NCBI RefSeq assembly: GCF_016632335.1
Contig: NZ_JAEPBG010000018.1
Span: forward strand, 1-64,000
Source: Noviherbaspirillum pedocola
GTDB lineage: Bacteria; Pseudomonadota; Gammaproteobacteria; Burkholderiales; Burkholderiaceae_D
Length of the DNA stretch: 64,000 bases
Direction of reading: 5' to 3'
The translations under genes and the position numbers were made by a program. Positions within the stretch are counted from its first letter, which is position 1. Each line of letters opens with the position of its first letter. Under the pieces are notes generated by a model that was not told where the DNA came from, did not search any database, and saw only the letters and a program-made list of their open reading frames with translations. Of this stretch, positions 43,546 to 52,274 are shown piece by piece.

Positions 43546-45282
43546 ATGCTTGAACGATTCGATCCGCGCCGCAAGGCGGTGCGCATGCTGCCGGCGAACA
43601 GCCCCAACCGCTGGGACTGGATCCTGCTGCCCTTGGTGCTGGGCCTGCTGGCCGCGATCGCCTTCGGCGCGATGCAGATGACGCGCCCGTTCACCGTCGG
43701 CCAGCCCACGCCGATCTCGCTCGATCCGATCAACCTGCCGTATTACCTGCTGCGCACCGTGCTGCGCATGTTCACCGCGCTGTTCTTCGCGCTGCTGTTT
43801 TCCTTCGCCTTCGCCGCGATCGCGGCCAAGTACCGCGCGGCGGAAAAAATCATGATTCCGCTGCTGGACATCCTGCAGTCGGTGCCCATCCTGGGCTTCC
43901 AGGCGATCGCGATCGCGCCCTTCATCGCGCTGTTCCCGGGCAATCTGCTCGGCGTGGAATCGGCGGCGATCTTCGCGATCTTCACGTCGCAGGCCTGGAA
44001 CATGGCGTTCTCGCTGTACCAGTCGATGCGCACCGTGCCGCCCGAACTCGGCGAGGCCGCGCGCATTTTCCGGCTCTCGAGCTGGCAGCGCTTCTGGCGG
44101 CTGGAGCTGCCGTTCGCCATGCCCGGGCTGCTGTGGAACATGATGATGTCGATGTCCGGCGGCTGGTTCTTCCTGGTCGCGGCCGAAGCGATCTCGGTCG
44201 CTGGCCAGGACATCAAGCTGCCCGGCATCGGCGCCTATATCGCGGTGGCGATCCAGGAGGAAAACGGCCGCGCGATCGCGCTGGCGATCGTAGCGATGCT
44301 GGCCGGCATCCTGCTCTACGATCAATTGTTCTTCCGACCGCTCCTGGCCTGGGCGGACAAGTTCCGCTTCGAGGAATCGCAGGGCGAAAGCACGCAGACC
44401 TCGTGGCTGCTGGACTGGGGCCGGCGCAGCCGCTGGATACGCGCGGCCACCGACCGCTTCTGGGAAAAGATGCGCGGCGCGCTCGGCTGGTTCGCGCTGC
44501 CGCCCGAGACCGCGGCCGCGCCGCCACCGAACCCGAAACTGGCCTGGCTGATGACGCGCGGCTGGGATGGGCTTTTGGCCGTGGCCCTGCTGCTGGCGAT
44601 CGCGCGGCTGGGCTTCTTCATCCACAGCGAAGTCGGCTGGGCCGAGGCCGCGCATGTGTTCGGACTGGGTTTCATCACGCTGTTGCGCGTCATGCTGCTC
44701 ATTGCGCTGGCCTCGCTGATCTGGGTGCCGCTGGCGGTAGCCATCGGCCTGCGCCCGGCCTGGTCGCAGCGGGTGCAGGCGGTCGCGCAGTTTCTGGCGG
44801 CGTTCCCGGTGAACCTGCTGTTCCCGCTGGTGGTGTACCTGCTGCTGCGCTTTCATCTGCATCCGAATGTCTGGCTGTCGCCATTGATGGTGTTCGGCAC
44901 GCAGTGGTACATCCTGTTCAATGTCGTCGCAGGCGCGTCGGCGATACCGAACGAGCTGCGCCTGGCGGCGGACAACCTCGGCCTGAAAGGCTGGCTGAAA
45001 TGGAAGCGGGTCTGGCTGCCGGCGGTGTTTCCCAGCTATGTGACCGGCGCCATCACCGCCAGCGGCGGCTCGTGGAACGCCAGCATCGTGGCCGAGTACG
45101 TTACCTGGGGCAAGACCACGCTGGTGGCCGACGGCCTGGGCAGCTACATCAAGCAGATGACCGACGCCGGTGACTTTCCGCGCATCGCGCTGGGCATCGG
45201 CGTGATGTGCATTTTCGTGATGCTGTTGAACCGCTTCTTCTGGCGCAGGCTGTATCTGCTGGCCGAGGATCGCGGGAGTTGA
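43546..45282 (+). CDS. double-domain ABC transporter permease
   Basis: A 578-residue inner-membrane protein with two consecutive permease domains. The first (about 25-270) carries the coupling motif near ELGEAARIFRLSSWQRFWRL, and the second (about 340-570) near ELRLAADNLGLKGWLKWKR, each followed by the typical P-x-x-x-P region. It therefore supplies both transmembrane halves. Related to nitrate/sulfonate/bicarbonate transporters. Third in the cluster porin, permease, ATPase; an 80-bp palindromic repeat separates it from the ATPase gene. No periplasmic binding protein is encoded nearby. Confidence 0.9.
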   Translation: MLERFDPRRKAVRMLPANSPNRWDWILLPLVLGLLAAIAFGAMQMTRPFTVGQPTPISLDPINLPYYLLRTVLRMFTALFFALLFSFAFAAIAAKYRAAEKIMIPLLDILQSVPILGFQAIAIAPFIALFPGNLLGVESAAIFAIFTSQAWNMAFSLYQSMRTVPPELGEAARIFRLSSWQRFWRLELPFAMPGLLWNMMMSMSGGWFFLVAAEAISVAGQDIKLPGIGAYIAVAIQEENGRAIALAIVAMLAGILLYDQLFFRPLLAWADKFRFEESQGESTQTSWLLDWGRRSRWIRAATDRFWEKMRGALGWFALPPETAAAPPPNPKLAWLMTRGWDGLLAVALLLAIARLGFFIHSEVGWAEAAHVFGLGFITLLRVMLLIALASLIWVPLAVAIGLRPAWSQRVQAVAQFLAAFPVNLLFPLVVYLLLRFHLHPNVWLSPLMVFGTQWYILFNVVAGASAIPNELRLAADNLGLKGWLKWKRVWLPAVFPSYVTGAITASGGSWNASIVAEYVTWGKTTLVADGLGSYIKQMTDAGDFPRIALGIGVMCIFVMLLNRFFWRRLYLLAEDRGS

Positions 45283-45298
45283 TTGGAATATTTAGTGC

Positions 45299-45378
45299 GT
45301 AGGTTGGGCTGACGAAGGAAGCCCAACGGAAGTCTGCACAGGATCGAACTCCATGTTGGGCTTGTCAGCCCAACCTAC
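45299..45378. repeat. GTAG palindromic element, family A (80 bp), copy 2
   Basis: An 80-bp copy nearly identical to the one at 12129: same ends GTAGGTTGGGCT and AGCCCAACCTAC, same internal arms, a handful of differences in the middle. It lies between two genes of what looks like one operon, 16 bp after the permease stop. Confidence 0.87.
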
Positions 45379-45423
45379 GAACAACGCGCAAGGACATGCC
45401 GCCACCGTGGCAAGGAATACCCG

Positions 45424-46725
45424 ATGAACCCCGACAACCTGATCGCTTTGACCCATGTCTCGAAATCCTTTCAGAGCGCCGACGGCGTGCCGCGCGCGGT
45501 GCTGGAAGATGTCGACTTCGCGCTGGCCGAAGGCGAGATCGTCGCGCTGCTGGGCAAATCCGGCTCGGGCAAATCGACGCTGCTGCGTATCATCGCCGGC
45601 CTGATCCCGGCCGACGCCGGCGGCGCGCGCTATCGCGGCCGCGAAATCGTCGGCCCGGCCTCGGGTATCGCGATGGTGTTCCAATCCTTCGCGCTGTTTC
45701 CGTGGCTGACGGTGCAGCAGAACGTTGAGCTCGGCCTGGAAGCGCAGGGCGTCGCGCCCGACGAACGCACGCAGCGCGCGGATGCGATGCTGGAACTGAT
45801 CGGCCTGTCCGGCTTCGGCGGCGCGCTGCCGCGCGAGCTTTCGGGCGGCATGCGTCAGCGCGTCGGCATCGCCCGCGCACTGGTCACCGACCCCGACGTG
45901 CTGCTGATGGATGAAGCCTTTTCCGCGCTCGATGTGCTGACCGGCGAAACCCTGCGCAATGACATCCTCGAGTTGTGGGAAGAAAAGCGCATTCCGACGC
46001 GCGGCATCCTGGTGGTGTCGCACAACATCCAGGAAGCGGTGATGATGGCCGACCGCATCATCGTGCTGTCGAGCTCGCCGGGACGCATCAGCAACGAAAT
46101 CCGCATCGATCTGCAGCGGCCGCGCGATCCGGATTCGGCGGAAGTGCGTGGCCTGATCGATGAGGTCTATGCGTTGATGACGCAGCGTACGCCGCAGGCC
46201 GCCGGCTCCGGCGCGGCGATCGCCGCGCATCCGGGCTACCGCCTGCCGGAGACCGATGTCAGCCGCATCGAGAGCGTGCTGGAGCTGGTCGCCGCGCCGC
46301 CGTTCAACGGCCGCGCCGACCTGCCGGCGCTGGCCGAAGAAGCCGAGCTGCCGGACGAGGAATTGTTTCCGGCCTGTGAAGCGCTTGGTCTCCTGGGCCT
46401 GGCGCAAGTCGAGCGCGGTGACATCGCATTGACGCCCCTCGGTGTGCGCTATGCCGAGGCGGAGCAGACGCTGCGCCAGGAAATCTTCGGCCAGCAATTG
46501 CTGACCCATGTGCCGCTGGCCGCGCGCATCCGCCACCGCCTTGAAGCCGAACCGACCGGCACGCTGCCCGAGGAACCCTTTGTCGAGTTGCTGGAAGAAT
46601 TCCTGAAAGCCGACGAAGCCAAGCGCGTGCTGGAAGTGGCGGTGGAATGGGGCCGCTATGGCGAGGTGTATGAATACGACTTCCATACCGGACGGCTGAA
46701 GCTGCCGGACCAGGAAGTGGAATAA
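45424..46725 (+). CDS. ABC transporter ATPase with C-terminal AAA-associated domain
   Basis: A 433-residue protein. Residues 1-255 are an ABC ATPase of the nitrate/sulfonate/taurine group: Walker A GKSGSGKST, signature LSGGMRQRVGIARAL, Walker B LLMDEAFSALD (Ala in place of the usual Pro) and switch His in VSHN. Residues about 280-430 form an extra helical domain, rich in Glu and Leu with winged-helix-like stretches (LPALAEEAELPDEELFPACEAL), found in a subset of these ATPases and of unknown role, possibly regulatory. AAGGAA precedes the ATG. Confidence 0.9.
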   Translation: MNPDNLIALTHVSKSFQSADGVPRAVLEDVDFALAEGEIVALLGKSGSGKSTLLRIIAGLIPADAGGARYRGREIVGPASGIAMVFQSFALFPWLTVQQNVELGLEAQGVAPDERTQRADAMLELIGLSGFGGALPRELSGGMRQRVGIARALVTDPDVLLMDEAFSALDVLTGETLRNDILELWEEKRIPTRGILVVSHNIQEAVMMADRIIVLSSSPGRISNEIRIDLQRPRDPDSAEVRGLIDEVYALMTQRTPQAAGSGAAIAAHPGYRLPETDVSRIESVLELVAAPPFNGRADLPALAEEAELPDEELFPACEALGLLGLAQVERGDIALTPLGVRYAEAEQTLRQEIFGQQLLTHVPLAARIRHRLEAEPTGTLPEEPFVELLEEFLKADEAKRVLEVAVEWGRYGEVYEYDFHTGRLKLPDQEVE

Positions 46726-47051
46726 TCCTGCGGCGCAGGTTCTGCCGCAGCATCGGCATTGCCGCGGCGACGGCCGCGGAACGCGCCTGCAGCCGGTGCT
46801 TCCATCGAGCGATGCGCGAGACCTTCAGACTTTCCTGGCGCCGGGTGCTGCGCTTGCACCCGGGTGCCCGCTCCACATAGGCCGTTTTCCTTCCCGAAAA
46901 ACAAAGCCACGGCAAAATCGCCACACGCCGAAAATTTCCTTGAAGAATTATTTTTACTGAGAAATAATACCCGTTAATTTCCACATGGAAATCCGCAACA
47001 ATGCGGCGGCGACCTGCTTCGCCGCGCGCTTCAAGGAAACGGGAACCCATT
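46726..47051. other. intergenic region before the beta-helix lipoprotein gene
   Basis: About 325 bp. The first 200 bp are GC-rich with no gene. The segment 46925-46985 is AT-rich and is the likely promoter region: TTGAAG at 46940 and TAATAC at 46965 are possible elements, but the 19-base spacing is long. An ATG at 47001 is in frame with the downstream gene and is the alternative start. Confidence 0.5.
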
Positions 47052-48689
47052 TTGAAACACTTCGGCAATCTTCCGGGCAGGCGTCCGGGTCTGCGCCTGG
47101 CGGCGGTCGCGGCCGCGGCATTGGTTCTGGCTTCCTGCGGCGGTGGCGGTGGCGCCGGTGACGCCTCCTCCGGCACTGCCTCCTCCGGCAGCTATGCCAC
47201 CACCAGCGCCAGCGGCGCCACGAGCGCAAGCGTCAGCACCGCAAGCAGCGTCAGCTCCAACGGCTGGAACACCACCGCCAGCACTACCAGCGCCGTCCCG
47301 GTGCAATATGCATCGGCGGTCACCCTGGTATCCGCGCCGGTGTCGGCCGACGGCTGGACCGTCTGCGCCAGCGAAGGCGAAGTCTGCACAGTGCCGAGCG
47401 CCCGTCAGGTGCGCTACGGCAGCAATGGCAGCTACGCCTATCAATCGGTTTCCGAGTCGATTCCCTGCAACAACGCCGCGTTCAGCAATCCGGCATCCAG
47501 CCTGCGCAAGAGCTGCGAATATGCGCCGGACAATGCAGCGACGGTTTCCGGCACGGTGTTCTCTCGCGCCAATTCCGGCCGCGTGCTGTCGGTCGGACCG
47601 GGCAAGCCGTTTTCCCGGCCTTGCGATGCCTTCGCCGCGGCAAGCAATGGCGACACCATCGAGATCGATGCCGCCGGCAGCTACAACGGCGACGTCTGCC
47701 CGATCTACCCGGACGATCTGACGATACGTGGCGTCAATGGCCGACCGCATATCGACGCGGCCGGCAACCAGTCCGGCGGCAAGGGCACGTGGGTGGTCAA
47801 GGGCATGCGCACCCTGATCGACAATGTCGAACTGTCGGGCGCGGCGGTGCCGGACCGCAACGGCGCGGCGATCCGCCTCGACGGCATCCACCTGACCCTG
47901 ACCAACAGCTTCCTGCACGACAACGAGAACGGCATCCTCACCGCCAACGATTACACCAGCGACATCGTGGTCGAGCATTGCGAGTTCGGGCACAACGGCT
48001 ATGGCGATGGCTATACGCATAACCTGTACATCGGCCGCATCTCCAGCCTGACCTTCCGCTACAACTACAGCCACGATGCCAACGCCGGCCACAACCTGAA
48101 GTCGCGCGCGGGCACGAACACCATCGCCTACAACCGCTTCTCGAGCACGCCGTACGGCGTTGCGGGCACCACTGCAAGCGGCCAGCCGAGCTATGAAATC
48201 GACCTGCCCTGGGGCGGCAACAGCGTGATCATCGGCAATGTGATCGAGCAGCCCGCGGACAACAGCAACTCGAACATCCTGGCCTATGCCGAAGAAGGCG
48301 TGAACGACAGCAATCTGCAAAGCCTGTACGTGGTGAACAACACCTTCCTCAACCATGCCGGCAGCGGGCAATTCCTGATGATCGGCGGCGGCGTGACGAA
48401 GCCGGTGTTCCTGCAGAACAATGTCTTCGCCGGCCCGGGCGGCATCATCACGCAAGGCTCGGCCATCCAGCGCAACAACTACGCGTCGATGAGCCCAGCC
48501 TTCATCAATGCGGCCAGCTACGATCTGCATCCGGCGCCGGGCGCGCCTTTCATCGGCGCGGGCGCCGCGGCTGGTTTTACGCTGACCGGCCAGGCGCTGA
48601 ACCCGGTCTTCGAATATGTGCATGTGGCCGGCAGCACGGCGCGGCCAGTGAGGAGCCCTATCGATATCGGCGCCTTTGCTGCGCGCTGA
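47052..48689 (+). CDS. right-handed parallel beta-helix lipoprotein
   Basis: A protein of about 545 residues. The signal ends in lipobox LASC (Cys29 from the TTG start), followed by a Gly run and a Ser/Thr/Ala-rich low-complexity linker of about 60 residues. From about 190 to 500 the sequence has the repeated short strands of a parallel beta-helix, for example LTLTNSFLHDNENGI, IVVEHCEFGHNGYG, LTFRYNYSHDANAG and VFLQNNVFAGPGG. That fold is used by polysaccharide lyases, epimerases and surface adhesins; no catalytic set could be assigned. TTG 47052 gives a normal lipoprotein signal, while ATG 47001 would give an unusually long basic N-terminus. A terminator follows. Confidence 0.78.
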   Translation: MKHFGNLPGRRPGLRLAAVAAAALVLASCGGGGGAGDASSGTASSGSYATTSASGATSASVSTASSVSSNGWNTTASTTSAVPVQYASAVTLVSAPVSADGWTVCASEGEVCTVPSARQVRYGSNGSYAYQSVSESIPCNNAAFSNPASSLRKSCEYAPDNAATVSGTVFSRANSGRVLSVGPGKPFSRPCDAFAAASNGDTIEIDAAGSYNGDVCPIYPDDLTIRGVNGRPHIDAAGNQSGGKGTWVVKGMRTLIDNVELSGAAVPDRNGAAIRLDGIHLTLTNSFLHDNENGILTANDYTSDIVVEHCEFGHNGYGDGYTHNLYIGRISSLTFRYNYSHDANAGHNLKSRAGTNTIAYNRFSSTPYGVAGTTASGQPSYEIDLPWGGNSVIIGNVIEQPADNSNSNILAYAEEGVNDSNLQSLYVVNNTFLNHAGSGQFLMIGGGVTKPVFLQNNVFAGPGGIITQGSAIQRNNYASMSPAFINAASYDLHPAPGAPFIGAGAAAGFTLTGQALNPVFEYVHVAGSTARPVRSPIDIGAFAAR

Positions 48690-48718
48690 AAACAGCCGCA
48701 TCGGGATCGAATCGTGCG

Positions 48719-48745
48719 CGGGAAGCTACGGCTTCCCGTTTTTTT
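48719..48745 (+). terminator. intrinsic terminator after the beta-helix gene
   Basis: CGGGAAGC and GCTTCCCG pair in an 8-bp stem with a four-base loop, followed by seven T residues. It lies 30 bp after the beta-helix stop codon. Confidence 0.92.
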
Positions 48746-48832
48746 GTTCGCCTTCGACTGCGGCGTGCGCTGCGCCGTGTCGCCATCGGTACCTGTGCTA
48801 CACAGTAAGACTCCACTTCCGTGCCGATCGCC

Positions 48833-49921
48833 ATGAAAAATCCCCCCACCCCGGAAAGCCTTGCCAGCGCGCCCGATGCGCCGACGGTCGCGCGCATGGT
48901 CGGGCTGCGCTATGTGGACGACAGCCGTCCCGGCATCACGCGCAAGCCCGCCAGGGAGGGCTTTCGCTATCTGCTTGCCGACGGCACGCCGCTGCGCGAC
49001 GAAGCGCAGGAGAAACGCATCCGCGCGCTGGCGATACCGCCGGCCTGGACCGATGTCTGGATCTGCCCGCTGGCCAATGGCCATATCCAGGCCACCGGCC
49101 GCGATGCGAAGGGCCGCAAGCAATACCGCTATCACGCGCAATGGCGCAGCGTGCGCGACGAAGCGAAATACGGACGCATGATCGCCTTCGGCCGGGCGCT
49201 GCCGGGCATACGCAGGAAGGTCGAGCAAGCCCTGGCGCTGCCGGGACTGCCGCGGGAAAAGGTGCTGGCCACGGTGGTGCGGCTGCTGGAGACGACGATG
49301 ATCCGCATCGGCAATGCTGAATATGCGCGTGTCAACAAATCCTTCGGACTGACCACGCTGAAGAACCGCCATGTCGAAGTCGAAGGCCGGGCGGTCGCCT
49401 TTCATTTCCGGGGCAAGAGCGGCGTGAAGCATGACATCCGGCTGCAGGACGCGCGCGTGGCGCGCATCATCCGGCGCATGCGCGATCTGCCCGGCCAGGA
49501 ACTGTTCCAGTATGTCGATGACGACGGCCAGACGCATTGCATCGATTCGGCCGACGTCAACGACTACCTGCGCGAGATCAGCGGCGAGGACTACACCGCG
49601 AAGGATTTCCGTACCTGGGCCGGCACCATGCTGGCCGCGCGCGAGTTGCGTGCGCTGGAAGCTTGCGCCTCGCAAACCGAGGGCAAGCGGCAGATCGTGC
49701 AAGCCATCACCGCGGTGGCCAGGCGCCTGGGCAATACGCCGGCCGTGTGCCGCAAATGCTATGTGCATCCGGCGGTGCTCGACAGCTATCTTTCCGGCGC
49801 GCTGCATGCGGCGGCGGAAAAGCTGCTGGACGCGGAAGCGGCGAACGATCCGCATGCGCTCGACGAGGAAGAACTCGCAGTGCTGGCGCTGCTCGAGGCG
49901 CAGGCGGGCCGGGCCGCGTAA
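48833..49921 (+). CDS. DNA topoisomerase IB
   Basis: A 362-residue type IB topoisomerase of the bacterial/poxvirus type, which relaxes supercoils through a 3'-phosphotyrosine. The N-terminal clamp includes IPPAWTDVWICPLANGHIQA. The catalytic domain has LETTMIRIGNAEYARVNKS, the active-site Arg region RGKSGVKHDI, AKDFRTWAGTMLAARE and the nucleophile Tyr in CRKCYVHP (about residue 310). The ATG at 48833 is chosen; a GTG at 48821 would add four residues, and neither has a ribosome site. Monocistronic between two unrelated genes. Confidence 0.93.
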   Translation: MKNPPTPESLASAPDAPTVARMVGLRYVDDSRPGITRKPAREGFRYLLADGTPLRDEAQEKRIRALAIPPAWTDVWICPLANGHIQATGRDAKGRKQYRYHAQWRSVRDEAKYGRMIAFGRALPGIRRKVEQALALPGLPREKVLATVVRLLETTMIRIGNAEYARVNKSFGLTTLKNRHVEVEGRAVAFHFRGKSGVKHDIRLQDARVARIIRRMRDLPGQELFQYVDDDGQTHCIDSADVNDYLREISGEDYTAKDFRTWAGTMLAARELRALEACASQTEGKRQIVQAITAVARRLGNTPAVCRKCYVHPAVLDSYLSGALHAAAEKLLDAEAANDPHALDEEELAVLALLEAQAGRAA

Positions 49922-50205
49922 AGCCAGCGGACAAGTGCCGGAGATGCTGTTTCCACAGCGCAGGCTATCCTTGTCTGGATGACAAAGAGGCTTTCCCGTA
50001 TCATTGCTCCCCTGCCCGGCGACCGAGTCCTGCCGCCGGACGCTGACGCATCGCCACCCATCGCCGCACCGGTGCAAATTGGCGCGTCACGCATGCTCTG
50101 CAGGGAACATGCGCCAGCAGGGCCAGCGGCGCAAACAGTTACGCAAACAGATGCACAATCGCCGGCCAGGTTTTCCATTCCCTGCTCATCCGTTTCGGGA
50201 GCCCC

Positions 50206-52119
50206 GTGTCCACTCCTCTTCCCACCCAGCACATCGATAGCCCGGCGACTCCTGCGGCAAGAAGCCGGCTCGCGGCGCTGACGCTGGCGGCCATCGGCAT
50301 CGTCTATGGCGATATCGGCACCAGCCCGCTGTACACCCTGAAAACCATCTTCACCCCCGAGCACGGCCTGGTGCTCGACCATGCCAACCTGCTCGGCGTG
50401 ATCTCGCTGATCTTCTGGGGACTGATGGTGATCGTGTCCCTGAAGTACGTGACGCTGATCCTGCGCGCGGACAACCAGGGCGAAGGCGGCATCATGGCCC
50501 TGATGGCGCTGGCGCTGTCTTCAGTTACGCGTCGCTCGCGCTGGTACCACCCGCTGCTGCTCGTTGGCCTGATCGGCACGGCGCTGTTCTACGGCGATGG
50601 CGTGATCACGCCGGCGATCTCGGTGCTGTCGGCCATCGAAGGCGTGGAAGTGGCCACGCCGGCGTTCAAGCCCTACATCGTGCCGATGACCATCGTGGTG
50701 CTGGTGGCGCTGTACGCCGTGCAGCGCAGCGGCACCGCCGGCATCGGCAGATGGTTCGGCCCGATCATGCTGGTGTGGTTCGCGGTGCTGTCGGCCATGG
50801 GCATCGTCAACATCGTGAAGGCGCCGGCGATCCTGGCCGCGCTGAACCCGATACACGCCTTCGAATTCATGCTGCGCAACGGCTGGGTCGCGTATGTGGC
50901 GCTGGGCGCGGTGGTGCTGGCCTTCACCGGCGCCGAGGCGCTGTACGCCGACATGGGCCATTTCGGCAAGAAGCCGATCCGCATCGCCTGGTCCCTGATC
51001 GTCGCGCCCGCGCTGACGCTGAACTATCTCGGGCAGGGCGCGCTGCTGCTGCACACGCCTGATGCGGTATCCAACCCCTTCTATCAGCAGCTCGGCGCGT
51101 GGAGCGTCTATCCGCTGGTGGTGCTGTCGACGATTGCTACCGTGATCGCGTCGCAGGCCACGATCTCCGGCACCTTCTCGATGACGCACCAGGCGATCTC
51201 GCTGGGCGTATTGCCGCGCATGAACGTGGTCCATACCTCGGAGCACGAGATCGGCCAGATCTACATTCCGCTGGTGAACTGGATGCAGCTCGGCGCGGTG
51301 GTGCTGGCGGTGCTGAACTTCGAATCTTCGGACCGTCTCGGCGCGGCCTACGGCATCGCGGTCACCGCGACGATGCTCGCGACCACGCTCCTGACCTTTT
51401 TCGTGGTTCGCTACGGCTGGAAGTACAACCTGTTCCTGTGCGTCTTCGCCACCGGCTTCTTCCTGCTGATCGACGTGATGCTGTTCTCGGCCAACACGCT
51501 GAAGTTCCTGCAGGGCGGCTGGTTCCCGGTCCTGATGGGCGCGATCATCCTGATGGTGATGCTGACCTGGGAGAACGGCCGCGAGACCGTCTACAAGAGC
51601 ATGCAGGGCCATGCGATACCGCTGGAAGACTTCCTGACATCGCTGTTCCTGTCGCCGCCGCCGCGCGTGGCCGGCACTGCGGTGTTCTTCCGCCCGGTCG
51701 GCGAAGGCGTGCCGCATGCGATGCTGCACAACCTGATGCACAACAAGGTGCTGCACGAGCGCATCGTTTTCCTGACCGTGATCCACGGCGATGTGCCGAC
51801 CTATCCGGATGCCGAGCGCGTCGAGGTCAAGGCGCTGGGCGACGAATGCTACGAAGTCTTCATCAAGTACGGCTTCAAGGACGAACGCGACATTCCGCAT
51901 GCGCTCGCGCTGTGCCGCGCCTATGGCCTGGAATTCGAGATGATGGAAACTTCGTTCTTCATTTCGCGCCAGACCGTGGTGCCGACCACCGGCCCCGGCA
52001 TGGCGGTGTGGCGCGAAGCGCTGTTCGCCGCGATGTACCGCAATGCGCGCGACGCGGCCGATTACTACCGGGTGCCGGCGAACCGGGTGATCGAGCTGGG
52101 GACGAAGCTGGAGATCTGA
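50206..52119 (+). CDS. kup: KUP-type potassium uptake protein
   Basis: A 637-residue inner-membrane transporter that imports potassium with protons. The diagnostic opening LAAIGIVYGDIGTSPLYTLK is followed by about twelve membrane spans (to about residue 450), with GDGVITPAISVLSA and the cytoplasmic C-terminal domain ending in YRVPANRVIELGTKLEI. The start is a GTG with GGGAG upstream. The 284 bp upstream of it hold no gene that I can support. A decayed palindromic repeat lies downstream. Confidence 0.96.
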   Translation: MSTPLPTQHIDSPATPAARSRLAALTLAAIGIVYGDIGTSPLYTLKTIFTPEHGLVLDHANLLGVISLIFWGLMVIVSLKYVTLILRADNQGEGGIMALMALALSSVTRRSRWYHPLLLVGLIGTALFYGDGVITPAISVLSAIEGVEVATPAFKPYIVPMTIVVLVALYAVQRSGTAGIGRWFGPIMLVWFAVLSAMGIVNIVKAPAILAALNPIHAFEFMLRNGWVAYVALGAVVLAFTGAEALYADMGHFGKKPIRIAWSLIVAPALTLNYLGQGALLLHTPDAVSNPFYQQLGAWSVYPLVVLSTIATVIASQATISGTFSMTHQAISLGVLPRMNVVHTSEHEIGQIYIPLVNWMQLGAVVLAVLNFESSDRLGAAYGIAVTATMLATTLLTFFVVRYGWKYNLFLCVFATGFFLLIDVMLFSANTLKFLQGGWFPVLMGAIILMVMLTWENGRETVYKSMQGHAIPLEDFLTSLFLSPPPRVAGTAVFFRPVGEGVPHAMLHNLMHNKVLHERIVFLTVIHGDVPTYPDAERVEVKALGDECYEVFIKYGFKDERDIPHALALCRAYGLEFEMMETSFFISRQTVVPTTGPGMAVWREALFAAMYRNARDAADYYRVPANRVIELGTKLEI

Positions 52120-52191
52120 GCGGCGTGAAGGGGGTTGGCTGCTGCGGATTGCAGTCAGCCACCGTACCCGGCGCCAACTAAAGTCGGATTC

Positions 52192-52256
52192 GTAGGGTGG
52201 GCAAAGCCCACGCGGCAGATCGATCAACGAAAACGCGTGTGTGTTGCCCGCCCAAC
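52192..52256. repeat. GTAG palindromic element, family B, copy 3 (degenerate)
   Basis: It begins GTAGGGTGGGCAAAGCCCAC, keeps the central GATCAACGAAAACGCG, and has a mutated right arm that lacks the terminal CTAC. It lies between the convergent kup and FUSC genes. The left arm is a variant (GCAAAGC in place of GTGCAAC) with its own internal palindrome. Confidence 0.75.
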
Positions 52257-52274
52257 GCCCCAAGCCCGGCCGCA

